From an uncultured Eubacteriales bacterium (GTDB lineage Bacteria; Bacillota; Clostridia; Oscillospirales; CAG-272): a stretch of 64,000 bases of DNA. The stretch is from positions 18,603-82,602 of the forward strand of contig CAJKPX010000004.1 of assembly GCA_905201895.1 (NCBI GenBank). The letters are read 5' to 3'. The translations under genes and the position numbers were made by a program. Of this stretch, positions 1 to 7,909 are shown one piece after another; position 1 is the first letter of the stretch, and each line of letters starts with the position of its first letter. The notes under the pieces are model-generated. The model worked only from the letters and a program-made list of their open reading frames with translations, ran no database searches and had not been told where the DNA came from.

Positions 1-760
1 GCGCGAAAAAGCGCGTGCCAACGGCTTTTCCGTCAAAGAGATCGTAGAGAAGCTCGGGGCGTTCTCCATTGAGAATGACCATCTCGCAACCATCTGCCAT
101 GCAAAGCTCTGCCGCTCGGAGCTTGGTGCGCATACCGCCCGTTCCGAGCGAGGAGCCCTCACCGCCTCCCAGAGCGATAATATCCGGCGTGATCGCGCCA
201 ACCTCTGCGATGAGACGGGCATTGGGGTCCTTGTGCGGATCGGCAGTATAGAGTCCGTCGATGTCCGAGAGCAGGATCAGTCGGTCTGCCTTGATGCTGA
301 CCGCAACCATTGCAGAGAGCGTATCGTTGTCGCCAACCTTGATCTCCTCGGTGGCGATGGTATCGTTTTCATTGATAATCGGCAAAACATCCAGCTCAAG
401 GAGGCGGCGCATGGTATTTTGGAAATTCTGATAGCGATCCTCGTGCCGAAAATCCGAGCCCGTGAGCAGAATTTGTGCCACGGTGTGGTGATACTCTCCG
501 AAAAGCTTATCGTAAGTATACATCAGCTCACATTGCCCCACCGCCGCTGCCGCCTGCTTGGTGGGGATATCGGAGGGACGCTCCTTGAGCGAAAGCTTGC
601 CAACTCCCATTCCAATCGCACCCGATGAGACCAGAATAACCTCATGCCCACAGTTTTTCAGATCACTCAACACGCGGCAGAGCGCTTCTACGCGGCGAAT
701 ATTGAGGCACCCCGTTTGATGTGCCAACGTGGATGTTCCGACTTTAACAACAACTCTCAT
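1..760 (-). CDS. proB: Glutamate 5-kinase, N-terminal part (cut by window start)
   Basis: ProB phosphorylates L-glutamate to glutamyl 5-phosphate, the first step of proline synthesis in the cytoplasm. The reading frame starts at an ATG at 760 behind a GGAGAG-type ribosome site and runs off the left edge after about 253 codons with no stop. It opens with the amino-acid-kinase motif VVVKVGTSTLA, followed by SSGAIGMG and NENDTI...VGDNDTLSA, which line the nucleotide and glutamate pockets. The visible end GTRFF is where the kinase domain normally closes, so only a short tail or a PUA domain is missing. proA may lie beyond the edge, but this cannot be seen. A sigma-A promoter lies just upstream. 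Confidence 0.93.
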   Translation of the reverse strand, partial: MRVVVKVGTSTLAHQTGCLNIRRVEALCRVLSDLKNCGHEVILVSSGAIGMGVGKLSLKERPSDIPTKQAAAAVGQCELMYTYDKLFGEYHHTVAQILLTGSDFRHEDRYQNFQNTMRRLLELDVLPIINENDTIATEEIKVGDNDTLSAMVAVSIKADRLILLSDIDGLYTADPHKDPNARLIAEVGAITPDIIALGGGEGSSLGTGGMRTKLRAAELCMADGCEMVILNGERPELLYDLFDGKAVGTRFFA

Positions 761-803
761 GATTTTTCTCTCCGGATAGGCAAATACTTTAGTTTGTTAA
801 TAT

Positions 804-832
804 ATTATAATCAATTTGCGTGCATTCGTCAA
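804..832 (-). promoter_or_regulatory. sigma-A promoter for proB
   Basis: On the minus strand TTGACG (832-827) and TATAAT (809-804) are separated by 17 bp. They lie about 45 bp upstream of the proB ATG. Confidence 0.75.
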
Positions 833-861
833 GTAGTTTTCAAGAAAAAATGACGCAGGAC

Positions 862-890
862 TTGCAAAAAAAGAAAAGGTATGGTATACT
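862..890 (+). promoter_or_regulatory. sigma-A promoter for the ABC-F gene
   Basis: TTGCAA (862-867) and TATACT (885-890) with a 17-bp spacer, 32 bp upstream of the ATG at 923. It is arranged back to back with the proB promoter. Confidence 0.7.
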
Positions 891-922
891 TGTAAGGATT
901 GAAAAAACAAAGGCGGTACAAA

Positions 923-2521
923 ATGATCACAATTTCCAATTTGAGCTTCCATTTCGGCGGTCAGCTGCTTTTCAAGGACGTTGACCTCAAATTCACACCC
1001 GGGAACTGCTACGGCATCATCGGCGCAAACGGCGCAGGCAAATCAACCTTTCTTAAAATCCTTTGCGGCGAGCTGGAGCCCTCCACAGGCGAGGTCTCGA
1101 TCCCCGAGAGCGTTCGCATGTCGGTGCTTCGCCAGGATCACTTTGCTTTTGACGGTTACTCGGTGCTCGACACCGTGATGATGGGAAACAAGCACCTCTA
1201 TGACATCAAGGTTGAAAAGGACGCAATCTACGAAAAAGAGGATTTCGACGAAGCGGACGGCATTCGCGCGTCGGAGCTGGAGGCAGAGTTTGCAGAACTG
1301 AACGGATGGGAGGCAGAATCCGAAATTTCTCGCCTGATCCAAGGGCTGGGGCTTTCGGAGGACCTGCTCTACGAGCAGATGTCCTCGCTCAAGGAGAGTG
1401 AAAAGGTGAAGGTGATGCTCGCACAGGCACTCTTTGGCAACCCCGATATCATCATGCTCGACGAGCCGACCAACGGTCTTGATATCGACGCGATCATGTG
1501 GCTCGAGGATTTTCTTGCCGACTATTTCGGCACCGTTCTCGTTGTTTCGCATGACCGTCATTTTCTCAACGACGTTTGCACCAATATCGTAGACATCGAC
1601 TACAACGGCATCAAAATGTACATTGGTAACTACGAATTCTGGTATGAATCGAGCCAGCTCATCCAGCGTATGATCAAGCAGCAAAACCGAAAGGCGGAGG
1701 AAAAAATCCGCGAGCTGCAAACCTTTATTGCGCGCTTCTCGGCAAACAAATCCAAATCGCGCCAGGCAACCTCGCGCCGCAAGCTGCTCGACAAGCTCAC
1801 CATTGAGGAGCTCCCCGCATCGAGCAGACGCTACCCCTTTATCGGCTTTGACATGGATCGCATTGCGGGCAAGGATATTCTGTTTGTTAACGGACTTTCC
1901 AAATCGGTGGACGGCACTCCGCTTTTCCAAAACGTCTCCTTCACGGTTGGAAAGGAGGACAAGATCGCGCTTGTTGGAAACGAAATGGCGATTACCGCGC
2001 TTTTCCGCATTCTGATGGAGGAGGATACTCCCGACAGCGGTGATTTCAAATGGGGCGTGAGCATCACGAAGTCCTATTTTCCGCACGATAACACCCCCTA
2101 TTTCAAGGAGTGCACCCTGCCGATCATCGAATGGCTTGCGCAATACTCCAAGGAGACCACCGAGACCTATCTGCGCGGATTTTTGGGCAGAATGCTCTTC
2201 TCCAACGATAGCGTATTCAAGCCGGTCAACGTACTCTCGGGTGGCGAGAAGGTGCGCTGCATGTTCGCACGCATGATGCTCTTTGGCTCGAACTTTTTGC
2301 TCCTCGATCAGCCCACCGACCACCTCGATCTGGAGTCGATCAGTGCAGTCAACCACGGTCTTGCCGCCTTCAAGGGCAACCTGATCTTCTATTCGCACGA
2401 CTATGAGCTGGTGAACACGGTTGCAAACCGCATCATCGAGATCACGCCCGACGGCGGCATCATTGACCGCCCGGGCACCTACGAGGAATATCTCGAGTGG
2501 AAAAAAGCTCAACAAGAATAA
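923..2521 (+). CDS. ABC-F family ATPase (YbiT/YkpA-like) with one degenerate ATP site
   Basis: A soluble 532-residue twin-ATPase with no membrane segments. ABC-F proteins act on the ribosome (translation factors or ribosome protection). The ATG at 923 is chosen because AAAGGCGG precedes it at good spacing; an in-frame TTG at 899 lacks this. The first ATPase domain has an intact Walker A GANGAGKS (34-41), Walker B LDEP with Glu181 and SHD (209-211), but its signature reads SLKESEK instead of LSGGE. The linker KSKSRQATSR (about 276-285) is typical of the family. The second domain has LSGGEK (438-443), but its Walker A position reads GNEMAITAL (352-360), with no GKS/T, and its Walker B is LDQP, with Gln463 replacing the catalytic Glu. 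So one composite site is complete and the other is degenerate throughout. The similarity is to YbiT/YkpA, not to known resistance factors. Confidence 0.9.
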   Translation: MITISNLSFHFGGQLLFKDVDLKFTPGNCYGIIGANGAGKSTFLKILCGELEPSTGEVSIPESVRMSVLRQDHFAFDGYSVLDTVMMGNKHLYDIKVEKDAIYEKEDFDEADGIRASELEAEFAELNGWEAESEISRLIQGLGLSEDLLYEQMSSLKESEKVKVMLAQALFGNPDIIMLDEPTNGLDIDAIMWLEDFLADYFGTVLVVSHDRHFLNDVCTNIVDIDYNGIKMYIGNYEFWYESSQLIQRMIKQQNRKAEEKIRELQTFIARFSANKSKSRQATSRRKLLDKLTIEELPASSRRYPFIGFDMDRIAGKDILFVNGLSKSVDGTPLFQNVSFTVGKEDKIALVGNEMAITALFRILMEEDTPDSGDFKWGVSITKSYFPHDNTPYFKECTLPIIEWLAQYSKETTETYLRGFLGRMLFSNDSVFKPVNVLSGGEKVRCMFARMMLFGSNFLLLDQPTDHLDLESISAVNHGLAAFKGNLIFYSHDYELVNTVANRIIEITPDGGIIDRPGTYEEYLEWKKAQQE

Positions 2522-2550
2522 AATAATACGAAAAATGCAATGAAAACAGA

Positions 2551-2597
2551 GGAAAACGCCTTCCATGCAACGTAGCATCGAAGGCGTTTTCCTTTGT
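2551..2597 (+). terminator. Terminator after the ABC-F gene, shared with htrA
   Basis: GGAAAACGCCTTC (2551-2563) pairs with GAAGGCGTTTTCC (2580-2592) and is followed by TTTG. It lies between convergent genes and can serve both strands. Confidence 0.8.
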
Positions 2598-2629
2598 TTA
2601 TTTCAAGGCAGAAATACCGTCTTGCCGCA

Positions 2630-3859
2630 TCAGCCGGCGCCAAGCTCAACCTTTACGGTAACGCTCTCGCCGTTGCGCTGAACCTTGAAGCTGACCTCAT
2701 CGCCAACCGAATAGGTGTAGAGCTGCTCGGTCAATTCCTCAACCGTTCTCACGCGCTTGCCGCCCATCGAACAGATGATATCCCCTACCTGCAGCTTGCC
2801 GTCGGCGCCGCTTCCCGAGGTGATGGAGGTTACCAAAATACCGTCGGTCTCGGCAATACAGAGCTGCCCCCGATAGGTGTATTCATCGCCCTGTTCAACC
2901 GTTGTGCAGGAGATTCCCAGAACGGGGCGCACCTTTGAGAAGGAAGGGTTGACGTCATCAGCGTGTCCCTTCTCCACGATCGCCCGAAGAATTTCCATCG
3001 CGCCGTTGATCGGAAGCGCATAGGAAATCCCCTCGGTATCGGTCTTTTTCCGCGTCACGATGCCGATCACCTCGGCACGGTCATTGCAAAGCGGACCGCC
3101 CGAGTTGCCGGGGTTAAGTGCCGCATCAGTCTGGATCATTGAAAGCTCAACCGCCGAGGTACCCACAGTTACGGTCACCTTTCGGTTCAGCGCCGAAACA
3201 ATGCCCTGCGTGGTCGACCAAGCCCCATCCTCGCCCGAAGGATTGCCAACCGCAATCGCCACGTCACCAACGTGCAACCCGTCGGAGTTCCCAATGGCAG
3301 GCACCACATATCCTGTACCCTTGATTTTGAGCACTGCAAGGTCCTCGTTTTTACGGTAGCCCACAAGCTCTGCCTCAATCCGCTCATTTGGTGCATCCGA
3401 GAGCGAAACGGCATAGTAGTCGGCATTCTCCACAACGTGATAATTGGTTGCAAGATAGCCGTCGGTGGTCAAAAAGAAGCCGGTTCCGTATGCATAAGAG
3501 GTCTCGTTTGCCGCATACACCAGCACGGTGGCGGGCGTGATGATCTCGGAAACCTGTCCCGTTGTCAGGGCACCACCCGTTTGACCGCCGCCAATCGGTA
3601 CGTTCCCCTGATTGCTCGGCTGTGCCTGATACCAGATCAGCGTGGCAGCCAGCAGCGCAAAGCAGAGCATGAAGACAAAAACCGTGACGAGCGCATAAAC
3701 CAAAGCACCGCTTTTGCGCTGCTTTTTCTTCATCTGCGCGTCATAGGCACATTGCTCGTCATAGCGCCAGCGATAACGATATTCGGGCGTCTCACTTCGC
3801 TCCGAGCCTTCGCCCGTCGGAGTGCTCTGCCCATCCCTTTTCCATTCTTCGTTTGCCAT
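2630..3859 (-). CDS. HtrA/DegP-like membrane-anchored serine protease with PDZ domain
   Basis: A 409-residue trypsin-like protease for envelope protein quality control. A charged cytoplasmic N-terminus (1-48) precedes one transmembrane helix (about 50-76), placing the protease outside the cell. The catalytic triad is visible: His141 in TNYHVVEN, Asp173 in NEDLAVLK and Ser253 in GNSGGPL. A single PDZ domain covers roughly the last 100 residues. The ATG at 3859 is preferred because AAAGGA sits 7 bases upstream. The gene follows the histidine kinase by 24 bp, so it is the third gene of a regulator-kinase-protease operon. This resembles Firmicutes loci in which a two-component system controls an HtrA protease (CssRS or the end of the WalRK operon). 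Confidence 0.93.
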   Translation of the reverse strand: MANEEWKRDGQSTPTGEGSERSETPEYRYRWRYDEQCAYDAQMKKKQRKSGALVYALVTVFVFMLCFALLAATLIWYQAQPSNQGNVPIGGGQTGGALTTGQVSEIITPATVLVYAANETSYAYGTGFFLTTDGYLATNYHVVENADYYAVSLSDAPNERIEAELVGYRKNEDLAVLKIKGTGYVVPAIGNSDGLHVGDVAIAVGNPSGEDGAWSTTQGIVSALNRKVTVTVGTSAVELSMIQTDAALNPGNSGGPLCNDRAEVIGIVTRKKTDTEGISYALPINGAMEILRAIVEKGHADDVNPSFSKVRPVLGISCTTVEQGDEYTYRGQLCIAETDGILVTSITSGSGADGKLQVGDIICSMGGKRVRTVEELTEQLYTYSVGDEVSFKVQRNGESVTVKVELGAG

Positions 3860-3883
3860 AGAAAATCCTTTCCACACCGCGTG

Positions 3884-5353
3884 TCAATCCTTCGGCAGCG
3901 TGCGTGGGAGCGTGAAATGGAATTCACAGTATTTCCCCGCCTCACTCGAAACGCCGATCTGCTCTCCGTGTGCGTTTACAATCGTCTTTGCAATATAAAG
4001 TCCCAAGCCAACCCCCGATTTGTCCAGACCGCGGCTCTTGTCGCTCTTATAAAAGCGATCGAACACCATCGGCAGGTCCTCTGCGGGGATTCCTTCTCCC
4101 TCATTATATACCGAAATCAGGGCTTTTTTGTCCTTTGTATAAGAAATTTTGATGCGGAAAAGTCCGCCATCATAGGAAAATTTCACGGCATTGTGACAGA
4201 TATTGTAAAAAATCTGATAGATCGCATCGTGATCTGCAAGCACACTCATGCGATCCTCGTCACATTCAAATTCAATATTGAGCCTTTTCTCCTCGATTTT
4301 TTGCTCAAACGAGATGAGAATTTGCCTTGCCATCTCACAGATGTCAAAGGGCTTCATCGTAAACTTTCGCTCTCCTGCCTGGATACGCGAAATATCGAGC
4401 AATGTTGCAACAAGTCTCGAAAGACGGTGCACCTCAACCGAAACAACCTCCAGATAATGATCGCGCGATTCGGGTGGAATCACGCCGTCGCGGATGCCGT
4501 CGATGAAGCCTGCGATCGTCGTCATCGGGGTTCGCAGATCGTGCGAAACGTTTGCAACGAAGGAATTGCGCATCTTCTCGAGGTTTTCGAGCGAATCCGC
4601 CATCTGGTTGAACGCCTCGGCAAGCTCTGCAACCTCGTCCTTTCCTCGCACACGCACGCGACTGTCGAATTTTCCGAGTGCGAAATCACGTGCCGCTCTC
4701 TGCATCTCGCGCAGGGGCGCGATGGTTCGCTCGGTCAGAAAATACGCTGCGATGAGCGAAGCCAGAAGCACCAGCGTAGCCGAGGTGATGATTGTTTGGG
4801 TCAGATTTTCCACGGTGAAGCCGAGATTGCGATCGCGCGAGCAGACCGCGATCATGCCGCAAAGCTCGCCATCCTCGTTATAAACACCGACCGCACAGGT
4901 GAATACCGACCGCCCCAGCGCCTCGATTTTGAGCGTGCCCATCACCTCACCGCCAACCTTGAGCGTTTTTGTGATTGCAGACGGCAGATCGCCGCCAATC
5001 GCCCCGACGGGCTCCTCACCCTCAATCGTGCAGATATGACAAACCCGGCCGTTGACGTCGGCAAGAAGAACCGACAGATCTGCCTCAAAGCCCGCAGCCG
5101 AAGCAAGCAACGGAGCAAGCTGGGTCTCCCCAATTTCATCCAGAATAGACGCAAAATCATCGGGGACTGTCCCTGCCACCTTTTCCCCCAGATAGGTTTG
5201 CGTCAGCTCCGCCGTATTGGACATGAGCGTTGCCTTTGCCTCGGAGGAATAATTGCCGCCAATAGACGTTACGATCATGAGCAGCAAGGAAAAGCCGAAC
5301 ACGATGATCACCATGAACGCCGTAACGTACTTGGCAAAAATACTTTTGAACAC
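3884..5353 (-). CDS. Sensor histidine kinase (HAMP-HisKA-HATPase)
   Basis: A 489-residue membrane sensor. It starts with GTG at 5353, supported by GGGAGG six bases upstream. Transmembrane helix 1 is at about 8-30, an extracytoplasmic domain of about 155 residues follows, then helix 2 at about 187-207, a HAMP linker, and the phospho-acceptor His271 in NVSHDLRTPM. The ATPase part shows the N box NICHNAVKF and the G box GVGLGLYIAK. There is no PAS domain between HAMP and HisKA, unlike Gram-positive WalK. The partner response regulator lies immediately upstream and an HtrA protease downstream. The signal is unknown; an envelope-stress role is inferred from the HtrA neighbour. Confidence 0.93.
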   Translation of the reverse strand: MFKSIFAKYVTAFMVIIVFGFSLLLMIVTSIGGNYSSEAKATLMSNTAELTQTYLGEKVAGTVPDDFASILDEIGETQLAPLLASAAGFEADLSVLLADVNGRVCHICTIEGEEPVGAIGGDLPSAITKTLKVGGEVMGTLKIEALGRSVFTCAVGVYNEDGELCGMIAVCSRDRNLGFTVENLTQTIITSATLVLLASLIAAYFLTERTIAPLREMQRAARDFALGKFDSRVRVRGKDEVAELAEAFNQMADSLENLEKMRNSFVANVSHDLRTPMTTIAGFIDGIRDGVIPPESRDHYLEVVSVEVHRLSRLVATLLDISRIQAGERKFTMKPFDICEMARQILISFEQKIEEKRLNIEFECDEDRMSVLADHDAIYQIFYNICHNAVKFSYDGGLFRIKISYTKDKKALISVYNEGEGIPAEDLPMVFDRFYKSDKSRGLDKSGVGLGLYIAKTIVNAHGEQIGVSSEAGKYCEFHFTLPRTLPKD

Positions 5354-5398
5354 GTGCCGCCTCCCAAATGCAAAAATCAGATCGGATCGAGGTGACGA

Positions 5399-6091
5399 TC
5401 AGTTCAGAAGCTCAAATTTATAGCCAACGCCCCAAACGGTTTTGAGGAGCCAACGGTCCGAAACGCCCTCAAGCTTTTCGCGCAGGCGTTTGACGTGCAC
5501 GTCCACCGTGCGCGAATCGCCGAGATAATCAAACCCCCAAACCTTGTCGAGCAGCTGGTCGCGCGTGAACACGCGATTGTAGTTGGATGCAAGGAAATGC
5601 AAAAGCTCGAGCTCCTTGGGCGGGATATCCACCGATTTGCCGCGCAGCTTGAGCTCATATTTCTGCAGGCTGATCTCGATGTTTTCAAACTTGATCACCT
5701 CATCGTCATCCTGACGCACGTGGCTCTGATAGCGGCGCAGAACCGCTTTTACGCGTGCGGAAAGCACCTTCATATCAAAAGGCTTTACCACAAAATCATC
5801 GGCTCCCAGCTCCAATCCCAAAACCGTGTCAAACGCCTCTCCCTTTGCCGTGACCATAATCACGGGCTTGGATGACATCTCGCGAATCTCGCGGCAAACC
5901 TGCCAACCATCCTTCTTGGGAAGCATGATGTCGAGCAGAACGAGGTCGGGTTCAAACAGCTTGAAATAGTTGAGACCCTCCACGCCGTCGGATGCGATCT
6001 TGACGCTGTATCCCTCGTTTTCAAAATACATTTTCAGGAGATCGCTGATATTGGAATCATCGTCAACAATGAGAATTTTCGTATCGGACAT
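5399..6091 (-). CDS. OmpR/PhoB-family response regulator
   Basis: A 230-residue DNA-binding regulator, first gene of the operon with the kinase and HtrA. The receiver domain has the acidic pocket DDD (10-12), the phospho-acceptor Asp54 in LLDIMLP and the conserved TAKG and KPF motifs. The C-terminal winged helix contains the SRTVDVHVKRLR recognition region and ends in VWGVGYKFE, standard for this family. The ATG at 6091 follows AAGGAGG. About 170 bases of leader containing a perfect 12-bp inverted repeat separate it from a strong promoter. Confidence 0.95.
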   Translation of the reverse strand: MSDTKILIVDDDSNISDLLKMYFENEGYSVKIASDGVEGLNYFKLFEPDLVLLDIMLPKKDGWQVCREIREMSSKPVIMVTAKGEAFDTVLGLELGADDFVVKPFDMKVLSARVKAVLRRYQSHVRQDDDEVIKFENIEISLQKYELKLRGKSVDIPPKELELLHFLASNYNRVFTRDQLLDKVWGFDYLGDSRTVDVHVKRLREKLEGVSDRWLLKTVWGVGYKFELLN

Positions 6092-6228
6092 GTTAAAATT
6101 CCTCCTTTTTTACAAGAAATGCCAAAATGTAATATACCCAATTATACCTCGGCAATGGGAGCGTCATGTGACGGATGCCTGAATTTTTCGTCCAGGCATC
6201 AAAAAAAGCCCATTTTTGATCCGAGTGT

Positions 6229-6258
6229 GATAAAAATGAATGATTTTTCATTTTTATC
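6229..6258 (-). repeat. Perfect 12-bp inverted repeat at the regulator operon start
   Basis: GATAAAAATGAA (6229-6240) and its exact complement (6247-6258) enclose a 6-base loop. The element begins within about 10 bp of the minus-strand -10 box, so it covers the likely transcription start. It could be an operator or a 5' stabilising hairpin. The arms are AT-rich and no U-tract follows, so it is unlikely to be a terminator. Confidence 0.65.
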
Positions 6259-6265
6259 TTATTCA

Positions 6266-6294
6266 ATTATACCATACTTTGCCGCAAAATGCAA
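6266..6294 (-). promoter_or_regulatory. sigma-A promoter for the regulator-kinase-htrA operon
   Basis: On the minus strand TTGCAT (6294-6289) and TATAAT (6271-6266) with a 17-bp spacer, about 175 bp upstream of the regulator ATG. Confidence 0.7.
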
Positions 6295-6461
6295 ACCTTT
6301 TTCAAAGTTTTTTTCTTTTTTTCGCAAAAAAAAGAAAAGAGCGCCAAAAAGGTCTGAAAAACGGAAGGATACGCGCTTTTCTATCACAGTGCTTCGGTTC
6401 TCGCGAAAAGATCGGTCGAGCGTGCTTTTTCGCAAAAAAAATAATAATTTGAATTAAGGTA

Positions 6462-6490
6462 TTGAAAAAAAGTGTGAGGCGTGATATAAT
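6462..6490 (+). promoter_or_regulatory. sigma-A promoter for ychF
   Basis: TTGAAA (6462-6467), a 17-bp spacer and TATAAT (6485-6490), about 118 bp upstream of the ychF ATG. Confidence 0.75.
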
Positions 6491-6607
6491 ATATTGGATT
6501 GCATAATTTTTTCATCGTTTTTGAAATTTTCGCTGCATTTCAATCGAATGCAACGGATCAATTGAAGCATGGAAAAAGCCTTGAAAGCAAAGGAGACATA
6601 AATAGAC

Positions 6608-7702
6608 ATGAAGCTTGGTATCGTAGGTCTTCCCAATGTTGGAAAAAGCACCCTGTTCAATGCACTCACCAATGCGGGAGCCGAATCTGCAAACTATCCC
6701 TTTTGCACCATTGAGCCCAACGTTGGCGTGGTGACCGTTCCCGACAAGCGTCTGGATTTTCTCGCCGACATGCACCATCCCAACAAGTATACCCCTGCCG
6801 TGATCGAATTCGTGGACATTGCGGGTTTGGTAAAGGGTGCGTCAAAGGGCGAGGGTCTGGGAAATCAATTTTTGGCGAACATCCGTGAGGTCGATGCGAT
6901 CCTGCACGTGATTCGCTGCTTTGAAAATGAAAACATCATTCACGTTGACGGTGCGATCGACCCGATGCGCGACCTGGAAACCATCAACCTCGAGCTGATC
7001 TTTGCCGACATGGAGGTGCTGGAGCGTCGCATGGACCGCACGCGCAAGGCAATGAAGGCAGACAAGAAATTCGGCGCCGAGCTCGCCGTGTTTGAAAAGC
7101 TGATGGCGGCGCTCACCGAGGGCAAATGCGCACGCACGGTGGAACTGACCGAGGACGAGGAGGCATGCCTCTACGATACTCCCCTGCTCACCCGCAAGCC
7201 CGTGATCTACGTTGCGAACGTGAGTGAGGACAACGCGGGCGAGGAGCCGACCGACAATGCCGCTTACGTGGCACTCAAGGCGTATGCCGAAACCGAGCAC
7301 TCCGAGGTGATCCCGATCTGTTGCCAGATCGAGGCGGAGATTGCAGAGCTTTCCGCAGAAGAAAAGGCAATGTTCCTCTCGGATCTCGGAATTGAGGAGA
7401 GCGGACTCGACCGTTTGATCAAGGCAAGCTATTCCCTGCTGGGTCTGATCAGCTTTCTTACCGCAGGTCCCGACGAATGCCGAGCATGGACGATTCGCCG
7501 CGGCACAAAAGCACCTAAGGCTGCAGGCAAAATCCACTCGGACATTGAGCGCGGATTTATCCGTGCCGAGGTGCTTGCATTTGACGATCTGAAGAAATAC
7601 GGCTCGATGAACGCTGCAAAGGAGGCAGGCGTGCTTCGCAGCGAGGGCAAGGAATATATCATGCAGGACGGCGATATCGTATTCTTCCGATTCAACGTCT
7701 GA
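6608..7702 (+). CDS. ychF: YchF/OLA1-family ribosome-binding ATPase
   Basis: A 364-residue Obg-related P-loop NTPase that binds ribosomes and redox or stress factors. The P-loop GLPNVGKS (7-14) is followed by the switch regions, including [10 protein letters not shown]. The G4 motif position reads NVSED rather than NKxD, the YchF signature that favours ATP over GTP. A coiled-coil arm and a C-terminal TGS domain ([11 protein letters not shown]...) complete the fold at the usual family length. AAAGGAG precedes the ATG at 6608. It has its own promoter and terminator and so appears monocistronic. Confidence 0.97.
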   Translation: MKLGIVGLPNVGKSTLFNALTNAGAESANYPFCTIEPNVGVVTVPDKRLDFLADMHHPNKYTPAVIEFVDIAGLVKGASKGEGLGNQFLANIREVDAILHVIRCFENENIIHVDGAIDPMRDLETINLELIFADMEVLERRMDRTRKAMKADKKFGAELAVFEKLMAALTEGKCARTVELTEDEEACLYDTPLLTRKPVIYVANVSEDNAGEEPTDNAAYVALKAYAETEHSEVIPICCQIEAEIAELSAEEKAMFLSDLGIEESGLDRLIKASYSLLGLISFLTAGPDECRAWTIRRGTKAPKAAGKIHSDIERGFIRAEVLAFDDLKKYGSMNAAKEAGVLRSEGKEYIMQDGDIVFFRFNV

Positions 7703-7718
7703 TCAAATCCCAATATAG

Positions 7719-7755
7719 AAAAGGCAGAGATGCGCACGCATCTCTGCCTTTTTTT
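7719..7755 (+). terminator. Terminator after ychF
   Basis: AAAGGCAGAGATGCG and CGCATCTCTGCCTTT form a near-perfect hairpin with a 2-base loop, followed by a T run. Confidence 0.9.
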
Positions 7756-7852
7756 GCGACAATATCTATGCAGAGCAGCCTGTCTCGTCCACTATCCGTG
7801 GATTTTGTCGAGAAAGAGTCTGTACTTTTTGTAAAATTCTCCGAAAAGTGGG

Positions 7853-7881
7853 TTTACTTTGCGAAAAAGAAGTGCTATAAT
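7853..7881 (+). promoter_or_regulatory. sigma-A promoter for the HTH-kinase sugar operon
   Basis: TTTACT (7853-7858), 17 bp, TATAAT (7876-7881), 28 bp before the ATG at 7910. GTAAA (7831-7835) and TTTAC (7853-7857) form a loose inverted repeat over the -35 box that could be an operator for the encoded HTH protein; this is speculative. Confidence 0.65.
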
Positions 7882-7909
7882 TAAGGTAGCAAAAAAGGAG
7901 GTATCCCCG

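Larger units (their letters stand above)
6092..6607. other. AT-rich divergent control region, no gene
   Basis: This 516-bp gap separates the response regulator (minus) from ychF (plus). It holds a sigma-A promoter for each side, a 12-bp perfect inverted repeat at the start of the minus-strand transcript, and a second 8-bp hairpin (6174-6200). Open frames here are short and low-complexity (poly-Lys/Phe) and have no ribosome site, so I do not call a gene. Confidence 0.7.

Noticed and set aside
6174..6200. GATGCCTG hairpin as a terminator for the kinase operon region
   Set aside because: The T-run lies upstream of the stem on the minus strand, and the plus strand has As after it, so it cannot work as an intrinsic terminator.
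6119..6457. A 112-codon plus-strand frame in the gap before ychF
   Set aside because: Low-complexity Lys/Phe composition, no Shine-Dalgarno sequence, and it runs through promoter and inverted-repeat elements.
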